Both the position numbers and the translations under genes were made by a program. The notes beneath the pieces were generated by a model. That model was not told where the DNA came from. It did no database searches and saw only the letters and a program-made list of their open reading frames with translations. Below are positions 1 to 7,346 of a DNA stretch of 20,100 nt, piece by piece. Positions within the stretch are counted from its first letter, which is position 1. Each line of letters opens with the position of its first letter. The DNA is from an uncultured Collinsella sp. (GTDB lineage Bacteria > Actinomycetota > Coriobacteriia > Coriobacteriales > Coriobacteriaceae): assembly GCA_902491915.1 (NCBI GenBank), contig CABUJL010000025.1:1-20100 (forward strand). The letters run 5' to 3'.

Positions 1-130
1 TTCAACAACATTGTCGCAGCCCCGACCCGCGGTCACGAGCGGGGGCTCCTGTCGTTTCCGTGCCCCTGGATTGGGTCATAGTGTCTGACGTGTGCTCAAC
101 CTGCGGGGTAATGTCAGCAACCAAGCCGAA

Positions 131-168
131 AACAAAAAAGGCCGAAGTCCCGAAGGGCTTCGGCCTTT
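131..168 (-). terminator. Rho-independent terminator of the ndpA-like gene
   Basis: An 11-bp stem (AAAGGCCGAAG at 137-147 with CTTCGGCCTTT at 158-168) also has a CCC/GGG inner helix. On the minus strand it is followed by a T-rich run (complement of 131-139). It lies 28 bp beyond the stop of the minus-strand gene that ends at 196. Positions 1-130 hold no gene that I can support. Confidence 0.85.
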
Positions 169-195
169 GCTTTCTCGCTGTAGGCGCAACGCAAC

Positions 196-1200
196 TTATC
201 GATTCTCGATGCTGCCGATATTCTTGAGCTCGATGGAGATGAGGCCGTTGGGCTCGTTGACAAACTCGATGTACTCGGAGTTCGAACCCATCTCGGCCGG
301 GAAGCTGATCTCGATACCCGTATCGGTACGGATCTTGTGATTACGCACGGCCGCGCGCTCAACTTGCTTGCGCTCCACGGGAACGCGCTCAGGCACCTTC
401 TCCTCGGTCAGCACCGCACGCACGCTCTCCTTGATGACCGGCTCGTCCTCAAAGACCTCATCGACAATATCCCAAGGCGGCAGTTCCTCGTCATCCTCAA
501 CCTTCTCGGCAACGGCAGCCTTAACCTTGGCGAGCGCTACGGCCGTATTGGCACCGTGCTCCTCGGCGACTTCCTCGACCACACGCGTCACGGTATCGAT
601 GACCTCCTTGCCTGATACGCCCGTGTCGCACTGCAGCAGGCCGTCGGGGATAAGCATGCGGTCCTCGCCGGCGATCTTGCGTTTCTTATCCACATAGCCG
701 ATCTCCATGGTGCTCGCGCGCACGATGGCATAGCTTGGCACCTTTTGCGAGGGGTTTGGCAGAATGGCGTAGTGGCGCGCGATATCGTTGCGCACCTCCC
801 CCTCCTCGCGGCCCACTTCGTGCATAAAAGCCTGCTTGGAGCCCAGCAGCATCACGGCAAACCAGCGGGCATCCTCATCGTCATCAAAGTCCGCCACGAG
901 CACGTCAGTGGACTCGGCTTTCTCGGCCTTGGTGAGTTCGGAAGAGATAAACTCCGCAATCTGCTGCGACAGGTCCACAAACTCGCGCTCGCCAAAGAAA
1001 TAGCCCTTGAGCTCGCCGCCAAACGCAGAGTTCTCGGCAAACGTGGCGCGTTTATTGTCGGCCGAGGTGCGTGCGCGGCGCAGATGCGTGGTTACGAAAT
1101 TGCGCACGGTACGGCTTTCGATATCGAGCTCACGCTGGCTCATGACGTTAACGGCAGAGTCAAAGTCCAGGATATGCAGAATCGCATGATTGATTTTCAT
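196..1200 (-). CDS. Nucleoid-associated protein, NdpA/YejK (37-kDa) family
   Basis: The protein (334 residues) opens with KINHAILHILDF, which matches the usual start of NA37/YejK nucleoid-associated proteins. These bind the bacterial nucleoid, but their cellular role is poorly defined. The length is close to the family norm. An ATG three codons upstream (1209) is also open. I prefer the ATG at 1200 because the purine-rich GGA is about nine bases before it and because family members begin near this point. An acidic stretch around residues 225-245 (EKVEDDEELPPWDIVDEVFEDE) separates the body from a basic segment. A TATACT -10-like hexamer lies roughly 40 bp upstream on the minus strand. The gene stands alone between a DUF2974 gene and a strong terminator. 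Family assignment is by sequence pattern only. Confidence 0.8.
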   Translation of the reverse strand: MKINHAILHILDFDSAVNVMSQRELDIESRTVRNFVTTHLRRARTSADNKRATFAENSAFGGELKGYFFGEREFVDLSQQIAEFISSELTKAEKAESTDVLVADFDDDEDARWFAVMLLGSKQAFMHEVGREEGEVRNDIARHYAILPNPSQKVPSYAIVRASTMEIGYVDKKRKIAGEDRMLIPDGLLQCDTGVSGKEVIDTVTRVVEEVAEEHGANTAVALAKVKAAVAEKVEDDEELPPWDIVDEVFEDEPVIKESVRAVLTEEKVPERVPVERKQVERAAVRNHKIRTDTGIEISFPAEMGSNSEYIEFVNEPNGLISIELKNIGSIENR

Positions 1201-1275
1201 ATACGGCATTCCGTTCTAGATCGATTTCGGCACGAACCAGTATAGCGGTCAAGCCCGCCCCAAGCGCATCGAAGA

Positions 1276-1306
1276 TTGGTGCATCGGGGACAGGCCGCTT
1301 TGCACT
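1276..1306. repeat. Possible REP-like extragenic palindrome, copy 1
   Basis: TTGGTGCATCGGGG and CTTTGCAC form a GTGCA/TGCAC stem. A related string, TGGTGCATTGGGG with GTGCAAAG, lies at 2490-2512 on the other side of the DUF2974 gene. Only the shared words are seen; that these are members of a dispersed family is inference. Confidence 0.3.
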
Positions 1307-1311
1307 AATGG

Positions 1312-2472
1312 CTAGTGCAGGAGCTCGGACTGCCAAGCCTCGAGCTGTTCTGCCAAACTCTTGCCGGCAGCGGGCATGTCGATCTGGGGACGTTTGGGCA
1401 GAAGCGCACACTTAAGAATCGCAACGATAGTCTGCGAGACAAAGCGTCGCGTATCCTTGTCAAAGCCTTGCGCAGCCTGGAGCATCACGGGCAGGCTCTC
1501 GCGCAGATTCCCAGCGATATCCGCAAACCGCTCAGCACCCGTAGCCTCAAGCACGGAGAACAACGCATCTACAAAACGCTCGCGCTCGTTAGGCGACACC
1601 GCAAGCAGCATCTCGCGAATGGAGCCATCAACGTATCGAGCACCGGCGGACAGGCGCTCACAGTACACGAAGTCGCGACCATCAACCACCCAGCTAAAGG
1701 GATTATGCTGAAGCAGGCTGAACTCGGTGCTCTCAACGATGGCATAGTCCTCCTGTGTCTCGAACATCATGCCAAAGATCGACGACCGAGGTAGCGTCTT
1801 GTCGATTCGACCGGATAGATCGGCGAAGGCGTTGCCGCTCAGAAACTCCTCGACGAAGCCCGGACCATCATGGGAATACGCCCGTTCGATTCGCTCACGG
1901 GCGACATCGGGGCACATCGCCGCACCGTACACCGCAAGGTTTCCACCCTTGGAATGACCTCCGCACAAAAGCGGCCCGTCAATCGCATCCGCCGCCTCGT
2001 CTACATAACGCGCCGCGGATTCCTGGGCCGGCACAGGACACCGGAACGCCATGTTAAAGTCCTCTTTCCAGCCCACAATCGTGCTGTCGGTCCCCCGGAA
2101 GGCAAGATAGCTAAACCCCGCCGGAAATCGGAACGTCATGGCCGCAAACTGCTCCGTTGTCTCGGCATCACTCACGCTACGATAGCCGCAAACACGAACG
2201 CCACGGTAGCGAGGGCTTGCTGCCACAGCCTCCAACAGGGCACGACTCCCCTCCGGATCCCACAGGTCGCCAATCATGTCTTGGTAGCACTCGGCGCGCA
2301 GCAGCTCGCGTACGTCTAGGCCCTGCCAGTTCGTCAGCTCCGCCATATCACCCGGCAAACGCAAATAGGACAACCACGCAAAGACCAGGCTATCCACCGC
2401 GCAGAACGGCCGTTCCTCAAACGGATCAAACGCTGTCTGGGCATAGGTCAAAAAATTAGGCGAATCCGACAT
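1312..2472 (-). CDS. DUF2974 (Mbeg1-like) alpha/beta-hydrolase fold protein
   Basis: The protein has 386 residues and belongs by pattern to the DUF2974 family, which has an alpha/beta-hydrolase fold. The signature is FRGTDS at residues 125-130 (oxyanion-hole region of lipase-like proteins) and GGHSKGGNL at 171-179, with Ser174 as the probable nucleophile. HDGPGF further on is typical of this family. No signal peptide or membrane segment is visible, so it is probably cytoplasmic. The natural substrate is unknown. The reading frame is open 20 codons further upstream, but the ATG at 2472 follows GGGAGG with four to five bases of spacing and is preferred. No T-tract terminator is visible before the next gene on this strand. 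Confidence 0.8.
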   Translation of the reverse strand: MSDSPNFLTYAQTAFDPFEERPFCAVDSLVFAWLSYLRLPGDMAELTNWQGLDVRELLRAECYQDMIGDLWDPEGSRALLEAVAASPRYRGVRVCGYRSVSDAETTEQFAAMTFRFPAGFSYLAFRGTDSTIVGWKEDFNMAFRCPVPAQESAARYVDEAADAIDGPLLCGGHSKGGNLAVYGAAMCPDVARERIERAYSHDGPGFVEEFLSGNAFADLSGRIDKTLPRSSIFGMMFETQEDYAIVESTEFSLLQHNPFSWVVDGRDFVYCERLSAGARYVDGSIREMLLAVSPNERERFVDALFSVLEATGAERFADIAGNLRESLPVMLQAAQGFDKDTRRFVSQTIVAILKCALLPKRPQIDMPAAGKSLAEQLEAWQSELLH

Positions 2473-2489
2473 GGCCCTCCCATCAACTA

Positions 2490-2526
2490 TGGTGCATTGG
2501 GGTGGTGCAAAGTAACCTGACCCCCC
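2490..2526. repeat. Possible REP-like extragenic palindrome, copy 2
   Basis: GGGG (2499-2502) and GGT (2504-2506) can pair with ACC (2515-2517) and CCCC (2521-2524) around an eight-base loop. A direct repeat TGGTGCA occurs at 2490-2496 and 2503-2509. On the minus strand the core reads GGGGTCAGGTTACTTTGC, which resembles the GTCAGG-type repeats linked to Y1 (RAYT) transposases. That link is inference. Confidence 0.35.
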
Positions 2527-2533
2527 TCGCACT

Positions 2534-2569
2534 AAAAAGGCGCCCGGACCGTGTGGCCCGGACGCCTTT
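2534..2569 (-). terminator. Rho-independent terminator of the lactate dehydrogenase gene
   Basis: AAAGGCG (2536-2542) pairs with CGCCTTT (2563-2569), with CCGG/CCGG-type inner pairing. On the minus strand the stem is followed by TTTTT. It lies about 30 bp past the stop at 2601. Confidence 0.85.
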
Positions 2570-2600
2570 CATTGTAGCCTGTTGCCCAAACGAGCCGAAT

Positions 2601-3551
2601 TTAGCAGGAGAAGTCGACGCTGTCGATGATGTCCTTGAGGGCCTTGGCGGAGGCGGTGAGCTCATGCTGCTCGTCATCGTTCAGCGGCACGGGGACGCGG
2701 CAGACGACGCCGTCGCGGCCAACGACCGTCGGCATGGAGATGGCAAGATCGGACAGGCCATACTCGCCCACCATGAGCGAGGAAACGGGCAGAACGGTCT
2801 GCTCATCACGCATAACAGCGGTGCAGATGCGCTTAACGGCCATGGCGACGCCGTAGTAGGTGGCGTGCTTCTTCTCGATGATGGTGTAGGCGGAGTTCTT
2901 AACGTCCTCGGCGATGCGCTTCTCGGCAGCCTCATGCTCCAGGTGGCCGTGAAGCTCGCAGAAGGTGTTCAGCGGCACGCCGGCAACCTGGGCGCTGGAC
3001 CAAGCGACAAACTCGGAGTCGCCGTGCTCACCCATGACATAGGCCTGAACGTCGCGCGGGTCAACCTCGACGTGGGCACCAAGCATCTGCTGCAGACGGC
3101 CAGTGTCGAGCACGGTGCCGGAGCCGATGACATGGCCCTCGGGCAGGCCGGACATCTTGATGGCAGCATAGGTCAGAACATCAACCGGGTTGGAGACGAT
3201 TAGCAGAATGCCGTCGAAGCCGGACTTCTTAATCTCGGGGATAATGGACTTAAAGATGTTGACGTTCTTGTTGACCAGGTCCAGGCGGGTCTCACCGGGC
3301 TTCTGGGCAGCGCCAGCGGTGACGACGATCATGGCGGCGTCGGCGACATCGGAATAATCGCCGGCGTAGATCTTCATCGGCTCGGCAAACGTCATGCCGT
3401 GCGCGATATCCAGAGCCTCACCCTCGGCGCGGTTCTTGTCCACGTCGATGAGGACCATCTCGGAGAACAGACCGCTCTGCATCAGAGCGAACGCCGAAGA
3501 CGAACCGACGAAACCGCAACCGACAATAGCGACCTTCTTCTCGTTAACCAT
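2601..3551 (-). CDS. ldh: L-lactate dehydrogenase
   Basis: This enzyme interconverts pyruvate and L-lactate with NADH/NAD+ and closes the redox balance of fermentation in the cytoplasm. The protein has 316 residues, the usual size. Visible features are the Rossmann motif GCGFVGS at residues 11-17, the substrate-specificity loop AAQKPGETR at 81-89 (Gln83 favours lactate over malate, with Arg89), the NP of VSNPVDV at 121-122, GTVLDTGRL with Asp149 and Arg152, and the catalytic His176 in MGEHGDSE. The ATG at 3551 has GGGAG six bases upstream; longer open frame beyond it is not coding. A hairpin sits in the leader. The gene has its own terminator, so it is probably monocistronic. Confidence 0.95.
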   Translation of the reverse strand: MVNEKKVAIVGCGFVGSSSAFALMQSGLFSEMVLIDVDKNRAEGEALDIAHGMTFAEPMKIYAGDYSDVADAAMIVVTAGAAQKPGETRLDLVNKNVNIFKSIIPEIKKSGFDGILLIVSNPVDVLTYAAIKMSGLPEGHVIGSGTVLDTGRLQQMLGAHVEVDPRDVQAYVMGEHGDSEFVAWSSAQVAGVPLNTFCELHGHLEHEAAEKRIAEDVKNSAYTIIEKKHATYYGVAMAVKRICTAVMRDEQTVLPVSSLMVGEYGLSDLAISMPTVVGRDGVVCRVPVPLNDDEQHELTASAKALKDIIDSVDFSC

Positions 3552-3578
3552 TAGAAACTCCCATCTCTCTCCACAAAC

Positions 3579-3607
3579 AAGCCGCCCGGGAACGACCCGA
3601 GCGGCTT
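3579..3607 (-). other. Hairpin in the ldh 5' leader
   Basis: AAGCCGC (3579-3585) pairs with GCGGCTT (3601-3607), and CGGG (3587-3590) with CCCG (3596-3599). It ends 28 bp before the ldh start codon. The T run after it on the minus strand is poor (GTTTGTGG). It may be a weak terminator of the aminotransferase gene, a leader stem or both. Confidence 0.5.
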
Positions 3608-3752
3608 GCCGTAATCCCAATACATCCAATCGGGACTTTGATTATGCTCCTATTCGCAGCCAAAAATCGACCGTTTACCGAAATTGTTTGCAGAATTCGT
3701 AAAATAACTGCACGAAATCGGTTTCGAGCTATTGACGAGCCGAAATAGGTTT

Positions 3753-4916
3753 CTAATACAGGCCCGCCTCGCGAATGGCCTCGACAGCCAAAGCGATCTG
3801 ATCGGGCGGCAGGACCAGCGCCATGCGCACGTGCCCCTCGCCCGAAGGACCAAAGCTCGCGCCCGGCGTCACCACAACGCCGGCCTTCTCCATGAGCTCC
3901 TCGCAAAACGCCATGGAATCGGTGCGACCACCGGGAAGCTTGGCCCACACAAACATAGAACCATGCGCGTTGGGACGCTCCCAGCCCAGGCCCTCAAGAC
4001 CGTCGCACAGGGCATCGCGGCGTTCCTGATACTTCAGACGCTGCGCCTCAACCTCATCGCGCGGACCGTTCAGGCAGGCGATAGCAGCCTTCTGGATCGG
4101 GAAGAACATACCGAAGTCGATCTGACCACGCAGCTTGGCAAAGGCCGAGACAACATCCTCGCGACCGACCAAAAAGCCGATGCGGGCACCGGTGACGTTA
4201 AACGACTTGGAAAGCGAGAAGAACTCCACGCCCACCTCAAGCGCACCGGGATACTGCAAGAAGCTGCCGCCGGGCTCGCCGTCGAACACGATGTCGGAGT
4301 ACGCGTTGTCGTGAACGATGAGCAGATCATGCTCGCGGGCGAAAGCGATAATCTCCTCGTAGACCTCGGGTGTGCCCACCGAGCCCACCGGGTTCGCAGG
4401 CAGCGACACGATCATATACTTGGCACGATCGGCCACCTCGGGATCGATGCCCGCCACATAGGGCAGGTAATTATGCTCGGCAACCAGCGGATAGTATTCG
4501 AGCTTGGCATCGGCGATCTTGGCACCCGCCTCAAAGACCGGGTAGCACGGATCGGGAACCAGAATGGTGTCACCCGGATCGAGCAGGGCCAGGCCCAAAT
4601 GGCCCACGCCCTCCTGCGTGCCGTTGCACGACTGCACCATAGACGGCGTAATGCCCGAAACGCCAAAGCGGCGCTCATAGTAATCGCACACGGCTTGCTT
4701 GAGTTCGGGCAGGTCGCGCAGGGCATACTTCCACATCTCGGGATCTTGGGCTGCCTGCGTGAGCGCCTCGACCACATGGTCGTACGGCTTAAAGTCGGGC
4801 GTGCCCACGCTCATGTTGTAAATGGTCTTGCCCTGAGCCTTCAGTGCGAGAAGTTTGTTGTTGAGCGAGGCGAAGACCTCCGCGCCAAAGCGGTCGAGAC
4901 GCTGCGATGCCTGCAT
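3753..4916 (-). CDS. PLP-dependent class I/II aminotransferase (aspartate/LL-DAP aminotransferase-like)
   Basis: The 387-residue protein is a fold-type I aminotransferase that moves amino groups between amino acids and 2-oxo acids. Visible landmarks are the N-terminal NMSVGTPDFKP (residues 34-44), SLPANPVGS with Asn175, HDNAYSDI with Asp203 and Tyr206, the PLP-binding Lys237 in FSLSKSFNVTGARIGF, and the C-terminal HVRMAL that normally supplies the carboxylate-binding Arg. The general look (PDP.YPVFEAGA, SLSKSFN.TGAR.GF) is close to LL-diaminopimelate and related aminotransferases, but the exact substrate cannot be set from sequence. The ATG at 4916 follows AAAGGTGG; the frame upstream is open but runs through a terminator. 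The nadE terminator lies only about 20 bp before this start. Confidence 0.88.
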   Translation of the reverse strand: MQASQRLDRFGAEVFASLNNKLLALKAQGKTIYNMSVGTPDFKPYDHVVEALTQAAQDPEMWKYALRDLPELKQAVCDYYERRFGVSGITPSMVQSCNGTQEGVGHLGLALLDPGDTILVPDPCYPVFEAGAKIADAKLEYYPLVAEHNYLPYVAGIDPEVADRAKYMIVSLPANPVGSVGTPEVYEEIIAFAREHDLLIVHDNAYSDIVFDGEPGGSFLQYPGALEVGVEFFSLSKSFNVTGARIGFLVGREDVVSAFAKLRGQIDFGMFFPIQKAAIACLNGPRDEVEAQRLKYQERRDALCDGLEGLGWERPNAHGSMFVWAKLPGGRTDSMAFCEELMEKAGVVVTPGASFGPSGEGHVRMALVLPPDQIALAVEAIREAGLY

Positions 4917-4934
4917 GGTGCCACCTTTCGATAT

Positions 4935-4966
4935 AAAAAACGCGGCGCTCCGACAAGAGCGCCGCG
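4935..4966 (-). terminator. Strong Rho-independent terminator between nadE and the aminotransferase gene
   Basis: A perfect 10-bp stem, CGCGGCGCTC (4941-4950) with GAGCGCCGCG (4957-4966), has a six-base loop. On the minus strand it is followed by TTTTTTATAT. It ends nadE but stands directly before the ribosome binding site of the aminotransferase gene. Confidence 0.9.
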
Positions 4967-4977
4967 CGATACGGGCC

Positions 4978-5006
4978 ATCAGATTGCAAAAGTGTAACGC
5001 TTGCAA
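4978..5006 (-). promoter_or_regulatory. Candidate promoter for the aminotransferase gene
   Basis: On the minus strand TTGCAA (5001-5006) and TCTGAT (4978-4983) are 17 bp apart. A second TTGCAA (4984-4989) makes a spaced repeat of a self-complementary hexamer. If used, the transcript would begin just before the terminator hairpin at 4941-4966. The match is only moderate. Confidence 0.35.
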
Positions 5007-5034
5007 CCCCCGTATTGGTTCAATTTAGCCAACC

Positions 5035-7035
5035 TTAGTCAACTGGATTGAGCGCGTCGATCTGCGCAAGCCACAGACGCGAGCTAGCGTCACTCGGCAT
5101 ACGCCAATCGCCGCGCGGGCTGAGCGTCACCGAACCCACCTTGGGACCATCGGGCAGGCAGCTGCGCTTAAACTGCTGGGCAAAGAAGCGACGGTAGAAC
5201 GTACGTAGCCACGTGTGGACGGTCTTGGCGTCGTAGACGCCCTCGAAGCTCTTGAGCGCCATGCGGTAGATCTTGCCCGGCTCAAAGCCAAAACGCAGCA
5301 GGTAGTAGAGGAAGTAGTCGTGCAGCTCATACGGGCCCACCAAATCCTCGGTCTTCTGCGCAATCTCGCCGTCGCCCGTGGGCGGCAGAAGCTCGGGGGA
5401 CACCGGCGTATCGAGGATATCGAGCAGGACCTCGGCAATACGCCCGCCAAACACATCGGCCGCATAGCGCACCAGATGGCGCACAAGCGTCTTAGGCACG
5501 CTCGCGTTGACGGCGTACATGCTCATGTGGTCGCCGTTATAGGTAGCCCAGCCGAGCGCCAGCTCCGACAGGTCGCCCGTGCCGATGACAAAACCGCCAG
5601 CCTGGTTGGCCAGATCCATCAGAATCTGCGTACGCTCGCGCGCCTGGCTGTTCTCGTAGGTCACGTCCTGCACGGCCGGATCATGCTCGATATCCTTAAA
5701 GTGCTGTTCCACGGCAGCATGGATCGAAACCTCGAGGAAGTTCACGCCCAGGTCGCGAGCAAGCGACTCGGCATTGGACTTAGTGCGGTGCGTCGTGCCA
5801 AAGCCGGGCATGGAAACCGCCGTGATACCCGTGCGCGACAGCCCCAGTGCATCGAAGGCACGCACGGTCACAAGCAGCGCTAGCGTGGAGTCCAAGCCGC
5901 CCGAAAGGCCGATGACCGCAGCCTTGGTACCCGTATGGGCAAGGCGGGTCTTGAGGCCCGCGGTCTGCAGGTCGAGGATGGTCTCGCAGCGCTCAGCCAG
6001 GTCACCATGGTCGGCAGGCACGAAGGGCGCGCGGGGGAAGACACGGTCTATGCCGAGCGCATCGCGCAGGACAGGCTCTTCGGCGAGCGAGCCCTCAAAC
6101 GAGAACTCGACGGTCACGGCCTCCGGCGCATCGTCCGCGCGCGTCCACGTCGTCGAGCGACGGCGCTCGGCAACCAGGCGGTCAAGGTCAACGTCGGCGA
6201 TGGCCATATCGCAGGTAAGCAGTTTGGTCGCGGCGAGCTTGGAGCCGTTTTCGTAGACGAGGTTCTCGCCCGCAAAGACCATGTCGGTCGTGGACTCGCC
6301 CTCGCTCGCGTCCGCGTAGGCATAGGCGCAGTACAGGCGCGCGCTCTGGTTGGAAATGAGGCTGCGGCGGTAATCCGCCTTACCGATAATCTCGTCCGAA
6401 GCCGACGGATTGAGGATCACCGTCGCACCGGCAAGCGCCATCTCGGTCGAAGGGGGCGCCGGCACCCACAGGTCCTCGCAGACCTCAACGCCCAGCACCA
6501 TATCCTCGGCACCCTCATCACAGCAGCGGTAGACAAGTCCCGAACCCAGCGGAACCGGACCCTGACCGGCAAATTCAACCCACACGGGATCCGCAGGCGC
6601 CGGAGCAAACCAGCGACGCTCATAGAACTCGCCATAGTTGGGCAGATACTTCTTGGCCGTGAGGCCCAAAAGCTCGCCCGCACAGCACACGGCCGCGCAG
6701 TTGTAGATGTTTTCAGCCACCGCAACGGGCAAGCCAACGGTAAAGACGATCGGCAGCTCACGAGTCTCATCGAGGATATGCACCAGAGCAGCCTCGCAGG
6801 CATGCAGCAGCGTGCGATTATGGAACAGATCGGCCGCGGTATAGCCGCACAAGTTGAGCTCGGGCAGCACCAGAGCACGAACGCCGCGCTCGGCAGCCTC
6901 GCGAACAGCCGCCAATGCAACCTCGACATTGTCCTCGACATCGGCAACGCGAATCTGCGGCGACGCCGCCGCCACACGCAAAAAGCCATCGTTCTTATTA
7001 GCCGAAACGCAGCATTGCCTTGTTGATCTGGACAC
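5035..7035 (-). CDS. nadE: Glutamine-dependent NAD+ synthetase
   Basis: The enzyme makes NAD+ from deamido-NAD+, ATP and glutamine, the last step of NAD biosynthesis. Its 666 residues hold two domains. The N-terminal nitrilase-type amidase (about 18-300) shows the catalytic set Glu59 (LPELNLCGYTAADL), Lys129 (KKYLPNYGEFYERRWF) and Cys186 (VEVCEDLWVP), which releases ammonia from glutamine. The C-terminal synthetase domain has the PP-loop SGGLDS at 378-383 and ends with the family-typical KRSCLPDGPKVGSV and SPRGDWRMPSD. The start is a GTG at 7035 with AAGGGG six bases upstream. The conserved DGFLRVAAASP begins at residue 16, so this start gives the usual short lead-in. A strong terminator follows the stop. 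Confidence 0.95.
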   Translation of the reverse strand: MSRSTRQCCVSANKNDGFLRVAAASPQIRVADVEDNVEVALAAVREAAERGVRALVLPELNLCGYTAADLFHNRTLLHACEAALVHILDETRELPIVFTVGLPVAVAENIYNCAAVCCAGELLGLTAKKYLPNYGEFYERRWFAPAPADPVWVEFAGQGPVPLGSGLVYRCCDEGAEDMVLGVEVCEDLWVPAPPSTEMALAGATVILNPSASDEIIGKADYRRSLISNQSARLYCAYAYADASEGESTTDMVFAGENLVYENGSKLAATKLLTCDMAIADVDLDRLVAERRRSTTWTRADDAPEAVTVEFSFEGSLAEEPVLRDALGIDRVFPRAPFVPADHGDLAERCETILDLQTAGLKTRLAHTGTKAAVIGLSGGLDSTLALLVTVRAFDALGLSRTGITAVSMPGFGTTHRTKSNAESLARDLGVNFLEVSIHAAVEQHFKDIEHDPAVQDVTYENSQARERTQILMDLANQAGGFVIGTGDLSELALGWATYNGDHMSMYAVNASVPKTLVRHLVRYAADVFGGRIAEVLLDILDTPVSPELLPPTGDGEIAQKTEDLVGPYELHDYFLYYLLRFGFEPGKIYRMALKSFEGVYDAKTVHTWLRTFYRRFFAQQFKRSCLPDGPKVGSVTLSPRGDWRMPSDASSRLWLAQIDALNPVD

Positions 7036-7165
7036 TGGAGGCCCCTTCTACCCTGAGATTCAGTCTAACGGACGTTCACATATCTCTAACTAGCCAAAGC
7101 AACCTCCCAGTTTACTGAGAGGCCAACCTGTGCTAAGAGCATGTATTTCAATAATATCTTTAATT

Positions 7166-7198
7166 AAAAAGGAGAAATCGATAATCGACTTCTCCTTT
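7166..7198 (-). terminator. Rho-independent terminator of the RiPP-like operon
   Basis: AAAGGAGAA (7168-7176) pairs with TTCTCCTTT (7190-7198), with an inner TCGA/TCGA pairing. TTTTTAATTAA follows on the minus strand. It lies 25 bp after the stop of the 36-residue peptide gene. The rest of 7036-7165 holds the nadE upstream region and a small CCTCCCAG/CTGAGAGG hairpin (7103-7122), but no gene. Confidence 0.88.
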
Positions 7199-7222
7199 AA
7201 GCGAGGCGAGTAAATTTCGAAA

Positions 7223-7333
7223 CTAATGGCAGAATTTATCCATGTAGTCCTCAAAGTCGAACACTTCTACCACGACGCCCTCTTCCTGAAACTCTTTCAG
7301 TTGCTCCAAGAGATCTTTGTTAATAACGTCCAT
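7223..7333 (-). CDS. 36-residue peptide, candidate RiPP precursor
   Basis: A short open frame starts 13 bp after the radical SAM stop codon. Its Shine-Dalgarno GAGGAGG is seven bases before the ATG and overlaps that stop, so the gene is clearly placed for translation. The peptide begins MDVINKDLLEQLKEF, a likely helical, charged leader. It continues through GVVVEVFDFEDY and ends MDKFCH. The C-terminal part holds one Cys (34), one Tyr (30), two Phe in FDF plus Phe33, and three adjacent Val, all possible targets of radical chemistry. There is no signal peptide, no GG cleavage motif and no resemblance that I recognise to a named precursor. Being the last gene before the terminator and next to the maturase is typical of RiPP precursors. 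Function is inferred from context. Confidence 0.7.
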   Translation of the reverse strand: MDVINKDLLEQLKEFQEEGVVVEVFDFEDYMDKFCH

Positions 7334-7346
7334 GCAGAAACCTCCT

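Noticed and set aside
18..47. AGCCCC/GGGGCT hairpin near the left edge
   Set aside because: There is no T tract and no gene end in view, so it cannot be called a terminator or an RNA gene from this window.
1210..1311. Terminator after the DUF2974 gene
   Set aside because: Only a 5-bp GTGCA/TGCAC stem with a large loop and no T run is present; it is listed as a possible repeat instead.
3713..3726. CGAAA-TCGG-TTTCG palindrome as an operator of ldh
   Set aside because: It is short, lies far from the ldh start and close to the aminotransferase stop, and does not match the Rex consensus.
3732..4997. 421-codon plus-strand open frame
   Set aside because: It lies opposite the aminotransferase gene, which has all PLP-binding landmarks; the plus-strand product has no family look.
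5935..7026. 363-codon plus-strand open frame
   Set aside because: It is a shadow of nadE, whose amidase catalytic residues fall on the minus strand.
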